Of a DNA stretch of 64,000 nt, positions 10,838 to 25,800 are shown in pieces; within the stretch, counting starts at the first letter, position 1; each line of letters opens with the position of its first letter. The DNA comes from Rachycentron canadum (lineage: Eukaryota; Chordata; Actinopteri; Carangiformes; Rachycentridae): contig CM076659.1 of the NCBI GenBank assembly GCA_038496675.1, positions 23,135,968-23,199,967 on the forward strand, given 5' to 3'. The position numbers and the translations under genes are program-made. Under the pieces are notes generated by a model, which made no database searches, was not told the DNA's origin, and was given only the letters and a program-made list of their open reading frames with translations.

Positions 10838-13800
10838 CTGCAGGACGAACACAGACAGATTTTTAAAACTTGAGGAAATAAACATTTGTCACAGATGATC
10901 AAGCTGCTGAGGGTTGCTGTCTTTTGTCAGCAAACCAAAACCAATGTGTTTCTGACCGGTTGGTCAGCAGCTTTGTGACAGACCTTTGTAAAGAAAAGGT
11001 CTTTCCTGAACCAGCTGCAGTGGAGCTGTTCACAAATGTTGCTCAAAACAACAAAACAGTTCATTTCTGTCTGATGAATCCACATCTGGAGCAGCAGGGA
11101 GGTGTGTGTGTGCCACTGAGTCTGTGTTCACCTAGAGTCTGGATTGGGATCATAAAGGTCACAGTCCTTCATGCCCCCCCAGAGAGATGATTGATTACCA
11201 CTAACAACAACAACAATAATAATAAATTATTTTTTATTATCTTAATATATTAAAAAGCAGCTCTTCTGATGGTATAGGAGGAAGAAATGAAGCAGAGAAA
11301 AACTAAATGTTCCTTTACTTTCAGACACTGAAGCTAAATTGTGAGATGTGATGTGCACCTGTGTGAAACATCTGGCTGTGCTCAGGCCTCTTATCCGTGG
11401 AGTTCAGTTATCTACAGTAGGGATTAATTGTACTTATTTACTGCCAGAGGGAGAAGAGGAGCCACAGAGACAGCCACAGTCTGTGGGTTATTGTGTTTCA
11501 CTGTGTGTATTTCTGCAGTTGTGAGGTCCTCTGTGCTGGGGATGTGAATTAAGGTGGTCTGTTGAGGGCCCACTATCCCCTGCAGCTAATTCACTGTTTA
11601 TTAGTAGGATGAGTGCTGTGTTTAAATGCACTGAGGGAACATGCTCACTTGCTGGCCTTCAGTATAAACCCTTAGTGGAGAGGAAGCCAGAGCCAGGGGA
11701 AGGACATAGGAAACTGAAACTGCAGAAAGATAATCCTCCTTGTATCAGACTCAGACAGGCTGTAGACCAGTGGACGGGGTCAGGGGCTCTCAGCACTGTG
11801 TTGTGTTGTGAGTCACCTCTAGCTCTGTGGGCTACACAGTATTTCTGTGGAGTATAGTGGGCGGGGCAACGGCAACACAACGGTGAGTAGCTGTGACTCG
11901 CTGGAGGAATACACAGGTGTGTATCAGAACACAGGAGACTACCCTGACTTTACAGGAGACACCACATGTGATGTCCACACAAACAGTACCCCTGCCTGTG
12001 GATTACATTCAGCAGGTTTAATGAGGTTACCTTTAGTGCAGCAGCATGGTGGGACATGGTGCGGCCGACTCTCTTGTCGCTGCTGTACTGCTGGATGTCA
12101 ACAATCCACTCCTCACACTGAGACATGATCTCTGTCCGCTTCAGGTAGAAGTGTTTGTGGATCACCTGTAATCACACAACAGCAGGGGTCAGTCACATGA
12201 CATCAGTGGTGCGTGTACAGGTGCAGAGGTGTGTATATGTACAGGCACAGGGGTGTAGGTACAGGTACAGACACAGGGGTGTAGGTACAGGCACAGTGGT
12301 GTAGGTACAGGTACAGACACAGGGGTGTAGGTACAGCTACAGGGGTGTAGGTACAGACACAGTGGTGTAGGTACAGGTACAGGCACAGTGGTGTAGGTAC
12401 AGGCACAGGCACAGTGGTGTAGGTACAGGCACAGTGGTGTAGGTACAGGTACAGGCACAGTGGTGTATGAATATATGTCATGCAAACCTCCATATTATGA
12501 ATCCTTTTTGATGATTGACATTTTGGTCGCTTTTGAGATAGATGCAATAATTGGAGATGATTCTACAGAGCTGTCTGGGAACAGTGCTGAACCCCCTCTG
12601 ACAGAGCAGGTGGGCTCATGTCTTCCATCAATGTCACTCTCTTCACTCCTACAACAATGTATGTCACTATGCACCTTTCACACAGCATACAGATTCTCCT
12701 TTACATGACAACCATCAGCCAGAGCAACTTCTCTCCTCACATCTCCATCACTGAGGAGCTGTTTATTATCAGATGTGCCTAAGCCTCTCTCTAACATTAT
12801 GTGTATAAGACTCTGCTCAATGGATGATGTCAATCATCTACATCCAAGTCCCCCGCTTTCCTGCCCATCCAGTCGACTTCCTAGCAACAGTCGCCAGGGC
12901 CGAGTCATCAGTATGCAGCAAGCGCTGTGGTGAACGTGTGTGTAGCTGCTGCTCTGCTGGTGGAGGGAGTGAATTAGTTATTATGGAGGCTGCTGATTTG
13001 CTGCTTACCAGGAGAGGGGAGGTAGAGGAGCCACAGGGAGGGTTTGGGTGCCGCTTTAATCAATTTCCCTTTTCTAAATCTCCCTTTGCACACTCCTTCT
13101 TCATTCCATCTCTGCTGTGACTTCCCATCTCTTCCTTTGTCTAATGTTCCTCCCACCCACTCAGCTGCTTAAGTTACATCCAGGGAGGTGTGTGACGGGG
13201 GGTGTTTCAAGGTTGCAGATGTGTGGTAAACAAGGTTGAGATTGGATGTTGCTGAAGCTCTCGAAGAGCAAAACCCACATACAAACCCGTGCACATGCCT
13301 GACATTATGTGTAGACATGTTCATACATGTGCTAGTTTAAATGGGGCATTTTCCCATGGAATCCATGTGGCCATTTGACTTGTTGACACAGTCATTGATC
13401 ACAGCATGAAGGAGGCACTATATGCAAACTCCCCGATGATGAAGCAAATGTCAGATTAGGGCGTCTTGACAAATGACCCTTCAGGAAATACATGTCTTTA
13501 TGCACGTACACATAGGTACATGGAGAAATGTACACACAGCCAGGCTTGCATGTGCAGCCAGAGAGAAGCCCTCTGATGGAAAGCCCAAGCCGCCAGAGAG
13601 ACTCATTGACCTTTGAAGCAATGCTGTACACTCATTATTCCACAGGGCGACTGAGGGAGGAAGAAGAGCTGAGGAATGGATATATGGAGCTGCTCCACAC
13701 AAGCAGGGTCAAGGGCGGGAGTGAATCATGCAGCCATTACAAAGTTTCTTATTCTTGGCTTTCCGTTTTCCATCAGTCCTCTGTCAAGTCCTTAGGTACC

Positions 13801-16800
13801 GACCGGGCTGACCCTGACCCACCCCAACATGGGAGCATAAATATTTCTACCTCTGACGTCCAAAGGTACAACACCTGCAACTGCAGCAGGTTCATACTAC
13901 CAGGACTCATTCTACACAAGGGTTGGGTCTTGTTCTTGGCTGAATCACATCTTTATGATACATGGTTTCTTTTGCTGGGTCTAGTTCACTTGTACCTCTC
14001 TTCATTTTACACCATTCAACACCACCCATTCATACATACATGCTTACATCCACCCACATACATATAGTTAATGTATTTGGTTTCCATTTGTGTAAATAAA
14101 TACAAACTGTGTGGGTAGGACACAAAGCTGACCTTCATTTAATTCAGCCAAACCAAGAACCAACAGGAGAAGCAGCAGTAACAGTACGTCCAACCTTGAG
14201 GTGGATAGACTACAACAGCAGAGACCACGTCAGGTTCCACTTCCTGTCACCAAGACCAGAAACCTGAGGCTGCAGTGGACACAGACTCACCAACACTAGA
14301 CAGTTAAAGACCAGGTCTGAAGGATCTGGATTTCTGCTGAGAGTCAGAGTCTCTACCTGCCCCGTGTCACCAGTCCAGACTGGTGGTGGGGGTGTGAGGG
14401 TCTAGGGGATCTTTTCTTGACTCACTTTGGGCCTTGACACCAATCAGTCCTGGTCTGAATGCCACAGTCTATCTGAGCATTGTTGCTGACCATGTTCATC
14501 CTATCATGGCCACACATCACTATCTTCTAATGGCTACTTCCTGCAGTGAAGTGTCCAAGTTCTGGATCCAGTAGAACACCTTAGGTGTGGGATGTGGTAG
14601 AACAGGAGATTGTCAGCAGAAATGATGTGTTAGTGTGTTGTAGTCGGGACAACATGGAGCAGAGTTTGAGAGGAAAGGTTCAACATCTGGTGGAATCAGG
14701 ACATGAAGGACTGAGGAACTATCCAGTGTTATAGTGGTGTTCCTTATAAAGTGATCACTGAGTGTACAGACTCTTGTAGAAAAGTTAACACCTTAAACAG
14801 CTGCTTGGTTTTATGATGCCTCTCTGAAACCAATCAATAATGCAGAAGTACAGACTGCTCAATGGAACATTCCCTGCAAGGTCGGCTTCTTAACACGTGC
14901 GTGTGTGACTGTTACTATGTGATAATGTACTCAGTGGATGGGAAGGATTGTGTGTGTTTCTGCACACAGTCATACTTGAGAGATAAACATGAACAGGCAA
15001 TCACCATGAGCACAGCTCTCAGACCTCAGCCCCGAAACCTCATTGTTCATTGCTGCACATTTGTTAAAGGAACAAAGGAGATGAGAGTCACACCTCAGAA
15101 AACATTCCTCAAAGGCCATGGATGCATCCGACTATCCAGGAGAAAGGTGAGTGTGTGTTCAGACATGGTAACTCTGTCCTGAACTGTACAAGATGTCATT
15201 GCACAGGCCGCACAGTGCAGTCATGTATTAATGAAGCTGTCAGGCATCAGGTAGGAAGTGACTGAACGACCGAGATCCAGACAGATGACATCATTTCAGC
15301 TCTGAACAGACGTGAATGATCATCAATATGAAGACACGCCACTTGTTTGTGTGCTGTAAGCAGCTTGTACAAGATATTCAAACACAAATTCAAACAGGAC
15401 TAAATGAAGGTCCACTGAACTGTCCGCAAAGCTGCAGCTCCTCCACGTCCATGCCATCAAAGCCGGCATCATGATTAACAAGTTCACTCCTGGCATGGAC
15501 AAATCAGTTGTCCACAAGAAGAAGAAGGGATGAATAACAGCCCTGCATAACATGGGAGAGTAACATGACTCATCTGCCCTGTGGTGCAGGAGAGAGACTG
15601 TAGAAATCTTCATCAGTAAGATTTCACATCTTAAATCCTATTTTATTTATTTATTATGACTTGTATTGTTGTAATTTATTTATTACGTTTTATGTTTAAA
15701 GAGGAATAAAGACTGTAGGTCCATCCTGTTGAAGATGTTATTTCAACACAGTGAATTCATCTCAAACTATTTTGAATTTATACATAGTTTACATATTTTA
15801 AATGTTTTAAGTGAAATAGCCAATAAGAGGTTTATTTGAACAGAAAGTCAGGTGTTCTATCTCATAACTGATTTTTAAATTCTCTGAAATATGTTTCCAT
15901 GACTGATGCCTTTGACTTAATGTGGTTGAAATCTTCAGAAACTCACACACAGTCCACCACAGTCCTGATGAGCTCAAACACACCAACACACACAAATAAT
16001 CCATATTTTATGATGCTGCCATTATGCTTAATTCTACCTGACAATCTGCTGCTGCATAATTCAAGCCTGTACTCCCCCTCTATAGATAGCATGTGGTAGC
16101 ACGGAGTTCTCACAGACACACACACACACCCATCCACACCCACCAAAAATCAAATGTCTGTGCTCTCATCCCTCCATTCCAAACAGTAACACCCTCATCA
16201 GTACGGACTCTTAGAGATCTGGGAGAAGATTCAAAATGGAAAGAAAAGCCGCTGACTGCAGTGCTCTACGGTCTCACCTTACTGCAGTGAAGCACAGCTC
16301 TATCACTGTTGATAGCACTAGTGAAGCAGGTGGTCAGAGGTAAGCAGACTCCGTACTATCAGAGAGGTGGTCTCAGGTGGTCTGTTTCATGGCCTGACTG
16401 TGGAACCTTATAGCATACTGAAGACACAACCAAACAAGTGGAGAGAGTTGCTCACACAAAGTCCCCCACGCAATGGTCAACACATTGTGTCATAAGGATG
16501 CAACACTGTTCAACATGAGCTCAAGGTGATGATTATAATGAGAAGAGTTCAGTTCTTGTACTCATCAACAGTGAGAGACCAGCTGGTTTCTGATGAGTCA
16601 GACAGAGGTGGACAGGCTCACATGAAGGGGGGCTTCTTAGACCAGCTGGGCCACTTTATTGATTTTAAGTGAAAGAGAGGATCTACAGAGGTGGAGGTAC
16701 AGCAGGAAACCACCCATGCAATGATGCAGTGGGTTTGGAAGCAGCAACAATGCTGTGAGCCAGACAGGTCACTGTGAGCATGACTCTCACTCCCACTCAC

Positions 16801-19800
16801 AAAAGTGACACATTTCTGTGTCAAAAAAAAAAAGTGCAGAAGATGCTGCCTCATGAGAAGTGACAGGATGAGCTCAGGCAAGTGAGAGGCGTGACAGCGG
16901 CAGTCACAGAGGCATCAGCCAGGCTGCAGTGGGGACCACCATCTCAGCAGGGACTGCCTCATCTCCAGAAGCAGGGAGAGTGAGACTAAGCCCACGTACT
17001 GTATGGTCAACAAAGCACTGTCTGACTGTGTGCCAGAGCCGTTTGATTGGTTCTCCTGGAACACGGTGAGCGGCTGCACATGACAGCATGTACAAGCTGA
17101 CAGTTTGTGGTAAATGATTAAGAAACAGCTCCTGCACAGCTCTGGAATCAGGTCCTAATTGAATGTGATCACACGACCAAGGAGGCTCCAGGAAGCCCAC
17201 GTTATAGATATGTGCATCTCTGACACATCATGACCATAAATTCATTTAAATATTAAAGCTCACATCAGGTCATAGGTTTGTTTTCCCTGAAGGACTGAGA
17301 CAAGAGCCACAAATATGATGAGTCTGATTAATCAGCTGGGCGAGGGGGGTGGCAGCTGACGGTCAGAGCTTTTCCTCTCTGTGTCCATGTTTGTTTCAGC
17401 TGAGAACTTGGAGGTGCTAAAAGGCTAGGTGTGAGAAAAGCACATGGGAGCATCTCACAGATTTAATTGAATTTCTGTGTGAATATGTGTGGGACCGCTC
17501 AGCTGGGTGGCATCGATGATGAGTCAGTATCTGTCAGTCTATCGGTCCATTTCACAGACTAGATCTGCGATGTCATGGATCCTGCGTCACCTGCCGTGCA
17601 ACACTTAGATTTCAGCTTGAGATCCAAGCAGCGCTGGCTGTGGGTTTATGGAGAGAATAATCTACATCACATAAACAATCCACATCAGAACATAAACACA
17701 CATCCTGGAAAACTTGCCGCCCACACTGAGTCTGGTTCTGCTGGAGGTTAGACATTTTTTCCTCACCACTCTCCGTCACCTAGTGCTGCTCTTGGTGGGA
17801 ATTGTTGCGTCTCTGTAAATAATTTTACATTGAGAAGGTCTGCTGTGAACTGGCGCCATATAAATATATAAATAAATTGACACATGCATCACACGTGAAA
17901 AAGCAGAGCAGACTGTAAATACCCCCTAATACAAACTGGTCTGGTCAATTCATTTTAGAAGACAAATGGTGGAACTATGATCATTCAGTCAGTCAGTCAT
18001 GTTTATAGGACTGGTCCCACTGTTGGAGTCCAGGCAACAGAAGCTATTCTTTCCTCATGACTGATATTCAGCATGGAAGAGGGATTTGTTTGAAAAGACA
18101 GAAAGTCAACTGTGTGGTTTTACTGAGTCCACCCTGATCTAACTGGTTGCCAGAGCTAAACCAGTTAGCAGCTGGGTTGGCAGCCGTCCAGTAGATGGAT
18201 GTGAACAGCTCTCAGTTTAACTTCTTCATTATGGTTTGGAGTTTACCTTACAGTGTATGAATCACTTGTAAGTTACTTGTGAGTTTCATCAATTGTAAAG
18301 ACAAATAAGAGATGTTACATAGTTGCTTCATACAGAGCTGAGTTTACTGGAGTTTTCTCTTCCTCTGCCTGGTTAATCCCAGTTTAACTCATTTTTTGTC
18401 TGAATAATTGAGATTACATATTTTTCTGAACTTGTTACGACGCAAACCAAGGATATGAGTTCAGTTCTACAGTCTTTTCTCATATGTAATCCTATCAAGG
18501 TGATTGGATGACTCCCCCCACCCCATCCCTCTTCCTTTGTTCCTCTTCCTTGACATTTCTGAATGAGTCGTCTCTGGATGAGCTGGTTGAAAGACTTATT
18601 TTCAAAGGCACTATCTGTCTCACCGGACCAATGAAAGGATCACAGGAAAGAGGAAAACCGTGAGGGAGAGAGGGAGGAAGAGTGATGGGCCAACCTCCAG
18701 ACAATGTCATCTACCAAGGAATTAATATGAGGGGAATTTATAATTAGAGTGTGTCCCCAAACAGCCCTGAGGGAGAAGAGGTGGCTGTTTCTATCCTGGT
18801 TTGGATTCTGACTGAAATAGGAGGAGAATGTGGAGGGCAGGAATGTGGTACTCATATAAAACAGGATCATTTTGTAATCATGTTAACAGAAAGACAAAGA
18901 TCTAAATGATGTAGACTGATTGACTCTGTCAAGGACTACTAACCTGAGGTGAGGATACATGTCTGGAACAGGGTACTGGCATATTCAGGCTCGATAGAGA
19001 CCAGTTTGGGTTGGTTGTCAAACCTTGTACCATTTAAAAATTTTATTTTACTATTAACCATTTCACTGTCAGAATTACAATAATGTGTGCAGACTGATAA
19101 ATTTGTCCTTGTCCTGCTTCATCTAAACTCAGTCTGATCTTATAAAAGTTGACCATGATGGATGTTTAGATGCAGTTAAAGGTGGTAAAGATCCTGTGCT
19201 GAAATTAGCTTGTTTCCAAACTTTTTTCTTTGCCCTGTGTACATAACAAGTCTGTCTTCACAACCTTCCACATTCAAAGACGATTTACTGACAGGACTGT
19301 GTTCCCTGATCATGTTTAGCAGAGGAAAGTGAGAGTCATAATTTTTGAGTTTGTCTTGGTGTTAATGAAGGAGGAAGCAACAGATTCACCGATACTGATA
19401 AGTGTTGCAGCTGCAGAATCTGTATCTAAAGTAAAAGCAGTGAAACAATATGAAGCCAATGTTAACAGTCAGTAAATATCAGTTCAATAACTTGCTGATG
19501 GTTGTAGGCACTATGCACCTGAGCGTCATGGGATACCCGTGCAACATGTCCATCTCAAGTTCTTACTTTCACAGCTGGACAGTGGATATCTAAACTAAGG
19601 ACCCATCAACCACCCTTTGTCCTGAGTCTCACTTATATTACAGTTTACACCGTTTGATTGACTTTAGAACTTGATTTGTATTTGTCATCAGTTAGTGTAG
19701 TGACTGAAAAGAGAACATCAACCACAGATTTGGTGGCTGTGGAGTTTAATGAATCCTGGTATTTTATGAGAATCCAACATGGACTGGCTCTCACTGGCAC

Positions 19801-22800
19801 TAAAACTAAGTGTTGCTAAATTTGTTAAAAAAATAATGGCTTTTAATTAGTGATCAAGTATATGTATAAGGGTATGCCCTTTACACTTGCCAGCTTGCCA
19901 GATTTTAAGACCTCCTCTCAGGTGTAATTGTTCTCTGCCGATTGGTAATCACATGATGTGTCCTTCATTTATGAGTGGCAGAGTGCCACTGAAGTAGATA
20001 AAACCAGTGTGACCTGGAAGGTCTGTCATCATCTGTGGCGCAGTGTTTCCTACCTCTTTGAAGCATGGTGAGGGGTTGCGCATTTGCTCTAGCATGGCCC
20101 ATTTGACGGTGGCCTGCCGGATGTTGCCATCATATTCCCGTGAGCTCTGTGTGCCACTGGGAGTCCCACGGGAGCGCTCATACCCTGGCTCGTTGAAGTA
20201 GGGCTCGGCCACCAGGATGAGGGACTGCACTGACACTAGCACCTACAGTAGAGAGAGAAGTGGAAGGGTGAGCAGGGAGAAACAGAATTAGTACCACTGA
20301 CTGTTAAGGGGGTAGTCTGCTTTGGTTTCCAGACAAGCTCATACAGGTCATTTTTCCAGCTGGTTTGGTATGATCTGGATCCTCTGGTGAATTACCCAGA
20401 CATCCCCTCAGTGTTCTCAATATCCACAGCCTCTGAAAGCATTTGGCAGTGGTGGACACTTAGGACAGAGTCTGACAAAGGCAGGGAATATTTTGGCCCC
20501 ATAAAGGTATGTCCTTCAGTATATCTTTATTAACAGCCCGATTAATGTCGGCCTGTCTCAAGGAGAGTGAGGACATCTTCCTGCATCAGTCTGTCTGTTC
20601 CAAGCCACTACACTACCAACAATGATGACGTTGGGCTTGGAGGCCTGCCTGCTGGCCCCGCCACGCTGGTGCTGGATCAACTTGAAATGCTCCATCAAGT
20701 GGATACCAGTGAACCTCAACTGACGTGGTCTGTTGGTCTGGGGTTCCTACAGTTCAGAGCCAATATCACCTTCAGCTGATGAGCTTGATTCTGGCCTACT
20801 CCCCTATCTCCTCTTTACCCACCCATTTTTTTCATTATTGATTTGCAGTGTGCTAACTGGAATGATAATCAATGGAGACATCTCTATGCACTCTCCAACA
20901 CTGTAAATGAGGGAATCATAAAAAAAAGCAGAGAACCGTTTGAGGGCTCTGATGCACGTGTTATTGGATCAATGTCCTATACATGGAAGACAACAAAATA
21001 CTGCTGAGAGTGTGTGTCAACACAATGTGTTCATGAGTTTGCATGTTTATCAAAAAGCCTGTGCACCACTCTGGATATCCACTTGTCCCTTGATGCTACT
21101 GGCACACACTGCCCAACACAAAGCTTGATCAGCAGAAATATTATTTTACCCATAAGTGACTTTTAAAAATGTTATTATTATTGAACATTGCAACAAATCA
21201 GCTAAGGGGTGGCAAAATTAAATACTTCGTTTAATGACACAAAAAGGAAAAGGCAGAGGCATTGGAAGGTGGTATCATTATGACGGCGCTCCAATGTTTG
21301 GACATTTTTTGGACCCATCTTTCACATATGCAATAGAAATGAATGTAAACTCCATTTAGTGTTGATGGAGTCAAAAAGTAGACACAACTTTACTAATTTT
21401 AACTTTATGCAATTAATTAAAACCCGCCCTGATCTGACACCTGCGCTGATCTGTCACCTGTCGTGTCCATGTGATTTCTCCTCCTAGGAGAGGTCAATGT
21501 GCTGACAATAAAAATGGCCCTGAGTTATTCAGTCTAATTGTCCAATCACAGTCAGTTAAACCTCTCGCCAGCAACTGCACAGCAACTGGTTGCCATGGTG
21601 ACTTAGCACCCCTGTGAGAAGGAGAGGGGGGAGATACACAAATCTCTCCTGTCACAATATACCATCTTAGCTTTAGTTTCCAGCTGCAGCGTAGAACAAG
21701 AACTAGAACAAAACACACCTGAGGACGTGCAGGAAGTTTCACTCCAAAACTCATCATGTTTCACTCACTCTCCATATACACTGATTTTAAAAATGTCATA
21801 AAATCAGTTGTTACAGATATCAGGACCAAAAGTCGCAAAGCCTGTCTCCTAAACATGCTCGTTTTAGCTTTGAAACCATGTTTCTAGAATCACGCATGTA
21901 GGAGCAGTAGTGGGACTAAATGTTTGCTGCTGCTACTAAGTACTTTACTTGCATCGGCTACAGCTGGCACAAAAAGAAGATTTTACCTCTTTGGGGTTAG
22001 AACCCTGACATATCAAGATTACAGAATTTCATCATGGACAAGTATATAAATTTGATTTTAAGAGTAAAAAGTGAAATCAAGTCCAGAAAATAGCATCTGG
22101 AGTAAACATGCAACTGAAGCCAATTGATTCTAACTTCAAGATGAGTGACGTGTGTAAAGAGGCATAACCTGCAGGTTCAAATGATATTGGTTTGTGTTTG
22201 GTTTGATTAACGCTGACACACTGTCAACAGAGCAAAATAATAACCTGACTTTAAAAAGGATCTGTCAGCTGTCGAAACACAAAGCCCATTAATACAGTGC
22301 TGCTGGCGGAGTAATGACAGGGCAGTGATAAACTATAGCCTGTGACAGCCCTGCTGACCCATCCAGACAGGTGACTGATGTGATGGATCCTCACCTGTAG
22401 AAAGCTTGAGGTCTGTGGGTTCCATTTCTCCTCTGGTCTCCCGTGCCATGTGTTGAGGATACTTAAACATACCTGGGTAACAAACACACACACATGCACG
22501 CACACGGAAAAAGAAATCAAGCTCAGGTAAATGAAGTGTACTCCAAGTGTAGCAGTGTATAAACATAACATATCCCCTCCCCTGGTGGCAGACTCAGGAA
22601 CTTTACCTTCAGGTGTTTATGTAATGCTCTACATCCACAAACCTCTGTGTTTGCAGTAGCGATGTGCAAAGAAATTGATTTATATTTGCAATTCTATCTG
22701 TACAGATTCAAAATCGCTTTATAAATGAATAAAAAATAAATCATATTGTTCAGTCTTGTAATGGCGCTGGTTTTTCCTGACATGAGTTTTGCTTGCAAGT

Positions 22801-25800
22801 CCGGGTCAGTTTCTGCCATCATCACCCTGGTTCTCTTCACAATCATCCAATAAAATATTTCTCCATTATCTGCTGGATGACTCCAGAAAATAAGACCAGT
22901 TTCTGATCCTGATCCAGGTTTTGTTCAACAGGATCATCTTCACTAATGAATTTCGCTCATTTATGACGTTTGAAGCCTAAATACAATCAGCAGCTGTAAA
23001 AAGCTAATGTTTACTTGGCTATAAACCAACGCCACCATGGTCGCATGACTTCACCGTCACCATCACTAAAGTTCAGCTTGTATTTTGATTCGGCTCTGAG
23101 CTCTCACCACACTGTGTATTCTGACTGTCAGCTACTTGATCTATTCTAGTACAAATCTATTCATTTAGAGCAGAAGTGGACAGAATCTGACCACAGTTAA
23201 ACCATCTGCCAAACATTTCCATGCATCACTTAGTGTGTTGTAAGTGGCTGAGATGCTGACATTGTTCAGTTCAACAGTGAAGCTTCACATATTCAAACAT
23301 GTCTGGAGGAGGCACCCTGAGGGCTGTCAAGTTAAAATAAAAATCTGACTGACCGGGAAGCTCTCAGACACACTGGGTCTTATTGACAGTGCTAACACTA
23401 TAATGGGTGATTGACAGACAAGCAGGCAGGTTATTTTTTACATCCTATTTACTGCAAAGTCAGTAGAGATCAATTGTCAGAAGCCTTTTTGTTTTAAGTC
23501 TGGTTTTAATGATTTATTAAAACAATGTCTAAATGATGAAATCCTTTTAATATTACCCTCTATAGAGTCCCAGTCACTCAAGAGAGTAGAAGTCTGGTGT
23601 ATGAATTCACTTAGTTAAACTGTGACTGAGTGGTTTTGTACTCACCTTGCCGTCATTATAGAGGTTGGGGTTAAAGCGCACGCTGTGTCCACCTGTTGTC
23701 TCAAGGTTTACCAGTGGAGGAGAGTTGGGATAGTCCTGCGGAAAATACACATCGAACTCGAAGCAGCCGTTGGCGTATGGGGTGTCAGCTGGGCCTGTGA
23801 TGAGGACCTGTGAACACAGAGGAGGAGGGGTACAATACAAACACTGTGAGAATAGGCTGCAATTAATCACACACTAAGAGTTAATTAAAGAAAGGCTGGC
23901 GCACTGATATCAGAAATATGGAAATATGACAGAAACAAAAGGCAAAGGCTAAAGTATTCAGGGAGAGATGGCGCTGACTTTGTTTTAGATTTTCATTACA
24001 ACAACAATGTAATTAACAAATAGACTAAAGGGTGAAATGATCAGATCTGTCTACAGTCCTCATGGAGCAACATCCATTTCCTCACTAAATGAGGTTTGCT
24101 CATTCATCAAAAAAAAAAAAAACAAGCAATTAAAAACTGTTGTAAGGGTCTGAACATGGGAAGACAAACAAATAATGTAAATCACCAGGCAGTGTCAACT
24201 TTAAACCTCAGAGAAATAATTACTGAAGAGATTTAATGATTAAGGTTTGAGAATAGGCTGCAGAAAAGCAGGAAGCAGACACTGTGCTAATGAGTTTTAA
24301 ACTGTAACTGACAAGTACAAACAGCTGGTGACTCCACAGAAATACAGTAGGAGACTACATAACTGACATCCCGCCATTGTATTTGGGCCTTTCTGAATGA
24401 TCAGTGAATGAAAAACCTTTGACATCAACACCCAGACTGTCTCCTCCATGGAGACAGGAAGTAAGATCCAGGAAGTCTCATCAAACACAGCAGTTAATGG
24501 TATCATAATACGTACTATTTTATGTTTTAGAATGAAACACCTTTGATCACCTTAACTCATGTGACTCCAATGAGTCATCAGAAGCCACGTGGACTAATGA
24601 CAGCTCTGCATTAATTACAAATCTGGTACTCCCTATGGTAAGATGCTTTTGGGACAATCAGTCTAGTTGCCTCCATGATGCCTGGAAACACCTGGACTTC
24701 TGCTGTTCTGCAGAAGATCTGCAGGTTCAAGGGTTACAGGTTAACTCGCCAGCTACATTAGTTTACTGAGTCACCAACACTCCGGCCTTACACGTTATGT
24801 ATTGGTAAGCAAATTTTTGTGGCTGCTGAAGATCTTCCCCATCACAAACACCATCATGTCAAGGTGGCACCCTGAAGACACCCGTCTGCACTGTAGAGAC
24901 GGTCCAGTTACCAAAGATGGACCACAATCTGAACTGCCTGGAGCTTTTTCTTTCAGAGAGTTTTCAAGGCTGGTGACACTGAGATGACTCTGCTCACAGG
25001 ATTGGACACCACTCATACATGAAGTGTATTTTGACATGAACAGTCAGACCCAACACTTTTGCTGCACTTCCAACCAAAGTCGGGTGAATCTGGTGTGGGA
25101 TCAGCTACGACACTGAGTGTGCTGCTGTGACGGGGGCAGATAAATGCAGCGGCCTGGGTGCTAATGGGCACTAATGCGAGGATGCATGGGTGAGGTATGA
25201 GGATGTAGTGACCCCTCACAGATCATGAGATTTCCACCTCACCAGCCCATTCTGTTGATGCTGCTCCCTGGGCCATGCTGTTCTTGGGGGAAAAAAGTTA
25301 ATTCTGGTGCATTATGAACATGTTTGCTAAACAACAATGCACTGCTGTGACAGGACTGTTGGACAAAGATCCTCTTATGCCCCACCCTGTGAACAAAGCG
25401 GGTTCAAATCTAGCATGGTTGGTGTAGTTGTCATAGTCACAGCCATAGACTGGATGAAGATCTAATAATAACCAACACAAACTGTAGTTATCACCCTAAT
25501 GTTTGTTTCCAGTGATGCATTCATGCGTTTCTACTCTAAGTGTGATGCTGGTGCTCCACTGCTTTTATTCCCTTTGCTCTTTTGCCAACACTGAGCTAAT
25601 CAAATGAGAATTTTGACATTTAGCAAAGGTGATTCTGCCATTAGTCAACTTGTGGGGTAAAAGCCATTTATTAAATGTCACTGCAGGAATGAGTAAGAGC
25701 TGTCAACAACAGGCCATGTGGTAAAAACATCAGACACAGCAACAGAGGAAAACAACAACCTTAATGAAGACACAAGACGACAAGTGCTCATTCAGCATTG

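Noticed and set aside
12189..12547. 98- and 114-codon minus frames rich in Tyr-Thr-Val-Pro
   Set aside because: They are translations of the minisatellite, open in two frames at once; no start context or splice support.
13528..14067. 179-codon plus-strand frame in birc6 intron
   Set aside because: Longest intronic frame apart from birc6, but no domain, no repeat or signal pattern, and mixed composition; likely chance.
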